Of a stretch of 9,322 bases of DNA, positions 4,970 to 9,322 are shown in pieces. This stretch comes from JACPSX01 sp035288405 [NCBI: bacterium] (GTDB lineage: Bacteria; JACPSX01): positions 1 through 9,322 of the forward strand of contig DATEAK010000092.1 in assembly GCA_035288405.1 (NCBI GenBank), written 5' to 3'. Each line of letters opens with the position of its first letter. Position 1 is the first letter of the stretch. The notes beneath the pieces were generated by a model, which worked only from the letters and a program-made list of their open reading frames with translations, did no database searches and had not been told where the DNA came from. Both the position numbers and the translations under genes were made by a program.

Positions 4970-5854
4970 ATGGCGTTTCGCAAAATCGGGGTGCTCGGTT
5001 GCGGTCTTATGGGCTCACGCATTGCGCAAGTATCGGCTGCTGCAGGTTACGAGGTATGGGTCCGGGAGATCGAGCAGCGATTTCTCGACAAAGGGTTTGA
5101 CGCTCTTAAGAAGTCCATGAGCCGAGAGGTGGAGAAGGGAAAACTCAAGTCCGAGGACATGGAAAATACACTGGCCCGTCTGCACGGGACTTTGAATTTG
5201 GAGGACCTCAGGGACTGCGGGCTGATTATCGAGGCGATTGTCGAGGACATCCAAGTTAAGAGGGATCTGTTCTCCACCCTGGATCGGCTTTGTGTTCCGG
5301 AGACGATCCTGGCCAGCAACACGTCCTCTCTCACGGTCATCGAGATGGCAGCGGCCACCCAGAGAGCCGACCGGATTGTAGGTCTTTATTTCTTCAATCC
5401 GGCTCATTTCATGAAGCTTGTCGAGGTCGTGCAGACCATTGCCACCAGCGCGGAGACCTTCCGGCAGGCGTTTGATTTTGTCCGGTCGATCGGCAAGGTC
5501 CCCATCGCCGCCAAGGACCGCTCGGGATTTATCGTGAACCTGCTCCTGGTGCCCTACCTCCTGGATGCCGTCCGGGCCCTGGAGAGCGGCCTCGCCACCG
5601 TGGAGGACATTGATGCGGGCATGGAACTGGGCTGCGGCTATCCCATGGGTCCCTTTACGCTGCTGGATTTTGTCGGCCTGGACACCACGTACCGGATCGC
5701 GAATATCATGTACGAGGAGTATCGGGACGGTAAGTACGCTCCTCCTCCTTTGCTGCGGAAGATGGTGCTGGCGGGTTACTTTGGCATGAAGTCGGGAAAA
5801 GGTTTTTATGATTATGCGGGGGAAAAACCCGTGGTGAATCCAATGGTGATATGA
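4970..5854 (+). CDS. 3-hydroxyacyl-CoA (3-hydroxybutyryl-CoA) dehydrogenase, catalytic His replaced by Tyr
   Basis: This NAD-dependent enzyme family interconverts 3-hydroxyacyl-CoA and 3-ketoacyl-CoA. From ATG 4970 it has 294 residues, near the usual 280-310. GGAGG at 4958-4962, 7 nt upstream, supports this start; in-frame GTG 4910 and ATG 4955 would add residues before the Rossmann fold. The NAD site is GVLGCGLMGS (7-16), followed by SNTSSL (116-121) and the C-terminal helical domain with GCGYPMGPF (221-229) and KSGKGFYDY (274-282). In the family the catalytic dyad is His in HFFNP and Glu in LVEV. Here the first is Tyr140 (codon TAT, 5387-5389) while Glu152 is kept; another His, 146, lies six residues on. 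Activity is therefore uncertain. The gene is followed 37 nt later by an enoyl-CoA hydratase. Confidence 0.9.
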   Translation: MAFRKIGVLGCGLMGSRIAQVSAAAGYEVWVREIEQRFLDKGFDALKKSMSREVEKGKLKSEDMENTLARLHGTLNLEDLRDCGLIIEAIVEDIQVKRDLFSTLDRLCVPETILASNTSSLTVIEMAAATQRADRIVGLYFFNPAHFMKLVEVVQTIATSAETFRQAFDFVRSIGKVPIAAKDRSGFIVNLLLVPYLLDAVRALESGLATVEDIDAGMELGCGYPMGPFTLLDFVGLDTTYRIANIMYEEYRDGKYAPPPLLRKMVLAGYFGMKSGKGFYDYAGEKPVVNPMVI

Positions 5855-5859
5855 CGGCC

Positions 5860-5878
5860 GCCGGCAGGATTCGCCGGC
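5860..5878 (+). other. Short intercistronic hairpin
   Basis: GCCGGC (5860-5865) repeats as its own reverse complement at 5873-5878, giving a 6-bp GC stem with a 7-nt loop just before the GGGAGG ribosome site (5881-5886) of the hydratase. It has no T-tract. It may affect message stability or relative expression of the two genes. Confidence 0.35.
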
Positions 5879-5891
5879 ATCGGGAGGAATC

Positions 5892-6674
5892 ATGGCATAC
5901 GAGAATATTCTCTATCAAGTTGAAGACGGAATTGCCCTCATCACTGTGAACCGCCCCAAGGTTCTGAATGCCCTCAATTCGGCTACCTACGAAGAGCTGC
6001 GTCAGGCTTTTCTGGCGGCCGGGAAGAATGAAGGAGTTGGGGCCGTGATCCTGACCGGGAGCGGGGACAAAGCCTTCGTGGCGGGTGCGGACATCAATGA
6101 GCTGGCCGTGCAATCCCCCGTCGGTGCCGCCGAATTTTCCCGGCGCAGTTTGGAGGCGCTAGCTTTGATTGAGAACCTCGGGAAGCCCGTGATTGCCGCC
6201 GTCAACGGTTTTGCGTTGGGAGGAGGGTGTGAGCTGGCCATGGCCTGCCATATCCGGATCGCGTCTGCTTCCGCCAGCTTCGGCCAGCCGGAAGTGAGCC
6301 TGGGAATTATTCCGGGAAACGGGGGAACGCAACGTCTGGCGCGTTTAGTGGGAAAGGGGAGGGCTATCGAAATCGTTCTCACGGGCGCTATGGTCGATGC
6401 CCAGGAGGCCTACCGGATCGGACTCGTCAACAAGGTAGTTCCACCTGAAAGTCTTCTGGCCGCCGCCAAGGAGATGGCCGGAAAGATCATGACAAAAGGG
6501 CCTGTCGCCGTCCGGCTTTCTCTGCAAGCGATCCATCACGGGATGGAAATGAGTTTGCGGGAGGGACTGGAGCTGGAAGCCAATCTCTTCGGCCTGGTGT
6601 TTTCCACGGACGATATGAAAGAGGGGACCCGGGCTTTTCTGGAACGGCGCAAACCTCAGTTCAAGGGAGAGTAA
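5892..6674 (+). CDS. Enoyl-CoA hydratase / crotonase family protein
   Basis: This 260-residue protein, typical for crotonases, hydrates 2-enoyl-CoA to 3-hydroxyacyl-CoA. The catalytic pair is present: Glu114 in GGGCELAMA and Glu134 in GQPEVSLG. The oxyanion-hole segments are AGADINEL (64-71) and the glycine run near 110-112. NGGTQRL (143-149) is the usual continuation. The C-terminal part (about 195-260) forms the trimer-contact helices and ends in FLERRKPQFKG, common in short-chain crotonases. GGGAGG at 5881-5886 gives a strong ribosome site 5 nt from the ATG. With the preceding dehydrogenase it makes a two-step module of beta-oxidation or of the crotonyl-CoA/butyrate route. The acyl-chain preference cannot be read from the sequence. 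Confidence 0.94.
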   Translation: MAYENILYQVEDGIALITVNRPKVLNALNSATYEELRQAFLAAGKNEGVGAVILTGSGDKAFVAGADINELAVQSPVGAAEFSRRSLEALALIENLGKPVIAAVNGFALGGGCELAMACHIRIASASASFGQPEVSLGIIPGNGGTQRLARLVGKGRAIEIVLTGAMVDAQEAYRIGLVNKVVPPESLLAAAKEMAGKIMTKGPVAVRLSLQAIHHGMEMSLREGLELEANLFGLVFSTDDMKEGTRAFLERRKPQFKGE

Positions 6675-6693
6675 GGGACCGAGGTGCTCCCTT
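6673..6693 (+). terminator. Weak stem-loop overlapping the hydratase stop codon
   Basis: AAGGGA (6673-6678) pairs with TCCCTT (6688-6693) across a 9-nt loop. It starts inside the hydratase stop codon and is not followed by a T-run, so intrinsic termination here is doubtful. Confidence 0.25.
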
Positions 6694-6712
6694 CGGCAAG
6701 CTCAGGGCAGGC
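6689..6712. repeat. Dispersed repeat motif of the CCTGAGCTTG(T/C)CGAAGG type
   Basis: CCCTTCGGCAAGCTCAGGGC followed by AGGC matches, with one variant base, a short motif (CCTTCGACAAGCTCAGG) that I recall as scattered between genes in many environmental bacterial genomes. It lies directly after the hydratase gene. Only one copy is in this window, so calling it a repeat rests on recall, not on the sequence here. Confidence 0.45.
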
Positions 6713-6807
6713 TTTGGGGCTTCAGTAAACTTTTGCGCGTGAAGTCGATTTGCATTCAATGGTTTTTCTGGTGCGATAAGATTCGAGCGTTCAGAGTGCG
6801 GCGCCTG

Positions 6808-6842
6808 CAAAATTTTGTAGGGGCACCCCTACGTGGGTGCCC
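6808..6842. repeat. Palindromic intergenic repeat (REP/MITE-like)
   Basis: A perfect 10-bp palindrome CAAAATTTTG (6808-6817) is followed by a hairpin of GGGCACCC (6821-6828) and GGGTGCCC (6835-6842) with loop CTACGT. Elements of the form GTAGGGGCnnCC...GGnnGCCC are familiar as intergenic repeats in many environmental genomes. It sits exactly where the homology of the UbiD remnant stops, so it may mark an insertion or deletion junction. It could also act as a bidirectional transcription barrier between the converging hydratase and MFS transcripts. Confidence 0.5.
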
Positions 6843-6855
6843 TCCGTCGCCTTGC

Positions 6856-6987
6856 TCGGGGGAACTGATCCACGAGATTATGCCAGATGGGGTTCTTGCG
6901 GTGGGTAATGCAGCGCACGTGAAACCCGAACACCATCCGGTCGATGAACGTGTATCCCGTATGCTCTCCTCGGGACTCCTCTAACTC
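6856..6987 (-). pseudogene. Remnant of a UbiD-family decarboxylase (central fragment)
   Basis: Read on the minus strand right after a TAG (6990-6988), the frame gives a stretch that includes ESRGEHTGYTF and then VRCITHRKNPIWHN and VDQFP. This corresponds to the core of prenylated-FMN-dependent UbiD decarboxylases: the segment seen in fungal Fdc1 as EGPFGEMHGY followed by RITYRNNAIL. Both glutamates of that motif (Glu277 and Glu282 in Fdc1) have counterparts here. Only about 44 codons survive of a protein normally near 480-500 residues. Homology begins 14 nt after the MFS stop and ends at the palindromic repeat, so both ends are lost and no start codon or ribosome site exists. It lies on the same strand as hyuB and the transporter, as if once the last gene of that operon. 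Confidence 0.62.
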
Positions 6988-7001
6988 CTACCGGCTTCGT
7001 T

Positions 7002-8345
7002 TCAAAGAGGCTGGCCTCTCACAGAAACAATGCCCCGCTCCCGCACTGGAGCGCGAATCTTGCGCGGGGCCAGCACCCAGATCAGCACTGCAGCCGCAAA
7101 GCACAGGGCAATAACTGCCTTGAAGGCCAGATCGTAGCTGGCAGTCGCGTCATAGACGTGCCCTCCGAACCAGGCTCCCAGGGCACCTCCCACTCCAAAC
7201 CCTATATTGACCGTACCTAAAATGGTGCCGAAATTTTTCCCTTGGAAAAGATCGGCGTGAATCGAGGTTCCGACGGGCGTGTTCCCTCCGTAGCCCACCC
7301 CATAGGCCAGGGCATAAAACGTAAGCAGGCCCCAATCGTCTGTCGACCGGATCGCGTTTAGCGCCACAAGCCCGGCAATCATGAACAAGGCAATTGCACT
7401 TTGGGCAACTTCCCGGCCGTACCGGTCCGACACTGCACCCCACAAAACGCTTCCTATAATTCCCCATAGGTAGGTAAGACCAAAGAAGGTCGCGGCGAGC
7501 ATGGGCGCGAATCCCTTATCGACGAGGGAAATGACCTGGTGGGCATCAAGCAGGCTTGTTCTGAACCCGGCACACATGTTGATTAAAGCCAGGATCCAAA
7601 ATCGATAGGTCCTTATGGCAAGAGGCACAGACCACTCGGTGGCCACCCATTGTTCGTTCCTTACCACCATGCGGGTCCGGCTCCGAGGTTTCCCCTTTTT
7701 CCCCGGCCTCTCTTGTCCTTCACCGTCAGGCTGTAAACCCATTTCCTGCGGCGAAGACCGCAAGAGAGCCGCGTTGAGCGGGATCAGAACCCCGGCCACG
7801 ATGGCGGCTAGGACCAGGTAGGCATTCCGCCAGCCAATGGTCTCGATTAATCCCTGAGCAAAAGGTACGACCAACAAATTGCCAATGCTGATACCCGAGA
7901 GAGCGATACCGAGGGCAGCCGCCCTGCGGGAGACGAACCACTTGGAGATCAATACCCCCTGGGGCACGAACCACAGTGAGGCTACTCCTCCGGCCGTCAA
8001 CAGGCCAAAGGACACATAATACTGCCACAGGCTTTGAATCTGGCTGGATGCAACCAGGCCCAAAGAGAGAACCAGAGCCCCCAGGGGAATGAATCGGCGG
8101 GGTCCTATTTTGTCCACGAGCCACCCCGCCAGCAACCCGCCAAGGGCAGTCGTAACCAGGGCAAGGGACATGACCCCGGCGCTCTCCGCCCGGCTCCAAC
8201 GAAAGTCCTTGAGAATCGCCACGTAGAATACGGAAAACGAACTCCGCATGGGGGCGGTCAGGGTCACCGTGACCAGGGAGACTCCAGCGACGACCCACCC
8301 GTAGAAGAATGGGGCCTTTTGTTGCGGAGCTTGCTCTCGCTTCAA
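7002..8345 (-). CDS. Major facilitator superfamily transporter (MCT/OFA-like)
   Basis: This is a 447-residue inner-membrane carrier with about 12 hydrophobic segments. The start FFYGWVVAGVSL (13-24) is common in monocarboxylate and oxalate/formate-type MFS carriers. Motif A (GWLVDKIGPRR, 74-84) lies between helices 2 and 3, and a second copy (WGAVSDRYGRE) lies between helices 8 and 9. A basic cytoplasmic loop (about 205-240) separates the two six-helix halves. Translation starts at TTG (8345-8343), supported by AGGGAGA about 7 nt upstream; an ATG start is not available nearby. The substrate is unknown; a small carboxylate or the hydantoin-like substrate or product of the adjacent HyuB is likely. 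It follows hyuB by 107 nt on the same strand. Confidence 0.88.
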   Translation of the reverse strand: MKREQAPQQKAPFFYGWVVAGVSLVTVTLTAPMRSSFSVFYVAILKDFRWSRAESAGVMSLALVTTALGGLLAGWLVDKIGPRRFIPLGALVLSLGLVASSQIQSLWQYYVSFGLLTAGGVASLWFVPQGVLISKWFVSRRAAALGIALSGISIGNLLVVPFAQGLIETIGWRNAYLVLAAIVAGVLIPLNAALLRSSPQEMGLQPDGEGQERPGKKGKPRSRTRMVVRNEQWVATEWSVPLAIRTYRFWILALINMCAGFRTSLLDAHQVISLVDKGFAPMLAATFFGLTYLWGIIGSVLWGAVSDRYGREVAQSAIALFMIAGLVALNAIRSTDDWGLLTFYALAYGVGYGGNTPVGTSIHADLFQGKNFGTILGTVNIGFGVGGALGAWFGGHVYDATASYDLAFKAVIALCFAAAVLIWVLAPRKIRAPVRERGIVSVRGQPL

Positions 8346-8427
8346 ACGGATCTCCCTCTAGGGTCACCGAATTCGACGCGGGTCTCCTCACCATTACAGA
8401 TGGAGCAGAACGTCCTTCTGAATGGCG

Positions 8428-8447
8428 CCGCACCGCCCATCGTGCGG
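8428..8447 (-). other. Hairpin between hyuB and the transporter gene
   Basis: CCGCAC (8428-8433) pairs with GTGCGG (8442-8447) across an 8-nt loop, a few nucleotides after the hyuB stop codon on the minus strand. It lacks a clear T-tract, so it is more likely a message-stability or attenuating stem than a full terminator. The remaining 8346-8427 shows no other gene. Confidence 0.3.
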
Positions 8448-8452
8448 AAGGG

Positions 8453-9322
8453 TCATCGAATATGACTCATTTCGACGCGCAGGCTGGCCGTCACCGCCGA
8501 GTCCACCTCCAGGCTCTTTGGATCAATCACCACCCCGTAGTCCCTGCGCGCCCCTTCCACCGATATCACTCCTTCCAATACGTCCTCCCGTACCCGCTGC
8601 GCTTCCCTCTCCAGAGGATCCCCCACCCCGGCTCCGCCCCCGCTGACGTGCAATAGCTCATCCCCTTCCCGCAAAGGCACGTTGCGCTTGCCGGCCACCG
8701 GAATCCGCTCCCCGTTGCGCACGATATAAATCTCGTTGGGCCTCCCCGCTCTGCCGCCCAGATAGCCCGCCTTGAGGCTGTAGAGCTTCTGGCCGTCGGC
8801 CGGCCCGGTCATCAGCAACCCAGGCTTCCCCTCGTTCACCAGACTCCAGATATTTCCTACACCCCCACGCCACTTCCCCGCACCCGCATGGTCGGTCGCA
8901 ATCTTGTACTGCAAGGCCCGCCATGGAAAGCTCGCTTCCATCACCTCGATGGAGCTCTTGCAAAGCATCCCACTACCGCCGGGACCTGTGTTTGGCCATC
9001 CATCATAACCGTAGACGGCTCCACCTCCGCCCTCGGCCCAGAAATTCTTGATCTCGTAACTCCTGCCCGTGCGAGGATGATCGGAAACAATATGGGGATG
9101 CATCGGGCGGTTGTGTTGGGCAGGGACCTTTTCCGGAATCGCCTTGGATAGGGCATCCCACATCGTATCGACGATCAAGCTTCCCGCGATTACAGGACAG
9201 CACCCCACCGGAGCCGGGTAGATCGGGTCCACCACCGTCCCCTTCTTCGTGATGATCTGCAGATCTTCCAAACTCCCCTGGTTGTGATAATCCGCCATTT
9301 CAGGAGATGTACAGGTCAAAAG
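8453..9322 (-). CDS. hyuB: Hydantoinase B / oxoprolinase-type subunit, C-terminal half (runs off right edge)
   Basis: About 289 C-terminal residues of a protein usually 520-600 long; the frame stays open to the window edge, so the TTG at 9319 is not a real start. Recognisable family features are TSPEMADYHNQGSLED near the visible start, a glycine-rich segment (WAEGGGGAVYGYDGWPNTG), GAGKWRGGVG, and the C-terminal hallmark GGGAGVGDPLERE followed by RRDYGVVID. HyuB subunits work with an ATP-binding HyuA partner to open hydantoin or 5-oxoproline rings; relatives include acetone and acetophenone carboxylase subunits, so the exact substrate is open. HyuA would be expected upstream, beyond the right edge. 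It heads a minus-strand unit with the MFS transporter and the UbiD remnant. Confidence 0.9.
   Translation of the reverse strand, partial: LLTCTSPEMADYHNQGSLEDLQIITKKGTVVDPIYPAPVGCCPVIAGSLIVDTMWDALSKAIPEKVPAQHNRPMHPHIVSDHPRTGRSYEIKNFWAEGGGGAVYGYDGWPNTGPGGSGMLCKSSIEVMEASFPWRALQYKIATDHAGAGKWRGGVGNIWSLVNEGKPGLLMTGPADGQKLYSLKAGYLGGRAGRPNEIYIVRNGERIPVAGKRNVPLREGDELLHVSGGGAGVGDPLEREAQRVREDVLEGVISVEGARRDYGVVIDPKSLEVDSAVTASLRVEMSHIR

Noticed and set aside
5015-5893. 292-codon minus-strand frame opposite the 3-hydroxyacyl-CoA dehydrogenase
   Set aside because: It mirrors the codon structure of a real gene in GC-rich DNA; the plus strand carries complete family motifs.
6733-6984. 83-codon plus-strand frame in the hydratase-MFS gap
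   Set aside because: It crosses two palindromic repeats, has no ribosome site, and is antisense to the UbiD remnant, which explains the sequence better.
7726-8433. 235-codon minus-strand frame overlapping the MFS transporter
   Set aside because: It is an alternative frame of the transporter gene with Arg/Gly/Pro-rich, low-hydrophobicity composition.
8453-9319. hyuB as a broken gene starting at TTG 9319
   Set aside because: The frame continues to the last base of the window and the visible part begins in the middle of the family sequence, so it is cut by the window edge, not truncated in the genome.

Overview
The window is about 9.3 kb of moderately GC-rich bacterial chromosome (no CRISPR array, rRNA, tRNA or intact insertion sequence seen). 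Its genes (a Memo-family protein, pyruvoyl SAM decarboxylase, agmatinase, a TraR/DksA zinc-finger protein, short-chain acyl-CoA enzymes, hydantoinase B and a UbiD remnant) fit a metabolically versatile, probably anaerobic or facultative Gram-negative lineage. Desulfobacterota or a neighbouring, poorly cultivated phylum is my guess; the sequence does not settle this.

Layout. Positions 1-42 (minus) hold the first codons of a gene that leaves the window, with a good promoter and ribosome binding site. It diverges from a Memo-family gene with an extra N-terminal domain (361-1584, plus). A small DUF350 membrane-protein gene (1592-1798, minus) converges on memo. It diverges from a polyamine/regulator cluster on the plus strand: speH (2169-2594), a speB-like agmatinase (2774-3664), a DksA/TraR-type regulator (3683-4081) and a tiny highly charged protein (4105-4305). 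speH has a near-consensus promoter and a leader of about 210 nt containing a strong hairpin and short reading frames. Next comes an acyl-CoA module, also plus: a YbgC/FadM-like thioesterase (4382-4795), a 3-hydroxyacyl-CoA dehydrogenase (4970-5854) and an enoyl-CoA hydratase (5892-6674). The right third is on the minus strand: hyuB, running off the right edge (8453-9322), then an MFS transporter (7002-8345), then a decayed UbiD-family decarboxylase fragment (about 6856-6987) that ends in a palindromic intergenic repeat.

How the genes may work together. SpeH and SpeB supply the aminopropyl donor and remove urea from agmatine or an aminopropylated agmatine, so they form two steps of spermidine synthesis; the arginine decarboxylase and aminopropyltransferase must lie elsewhere. 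The dehydrogenase and hydratase catalyse consecutive steps between 3-ketoacyl-CoA and 2-enoyl-CoA, and the thioesterase could release CoA from pathway intermediates. HyuB and the transporter look like an uptake-and-hydrolysis unit for a cyclic amide or a related carboxylate.

Most notable points: the usual catalytic His of the 3-hydroxyacyl-CoA dehydrogenase is Tyr; the speH leader looks regulatory; the gap 6675-7001 holds a UbiD fragment that keeps both catalytic glutamates; and a hidden gene start sits at the left edge. I did not find a clearly new multi-gene system.
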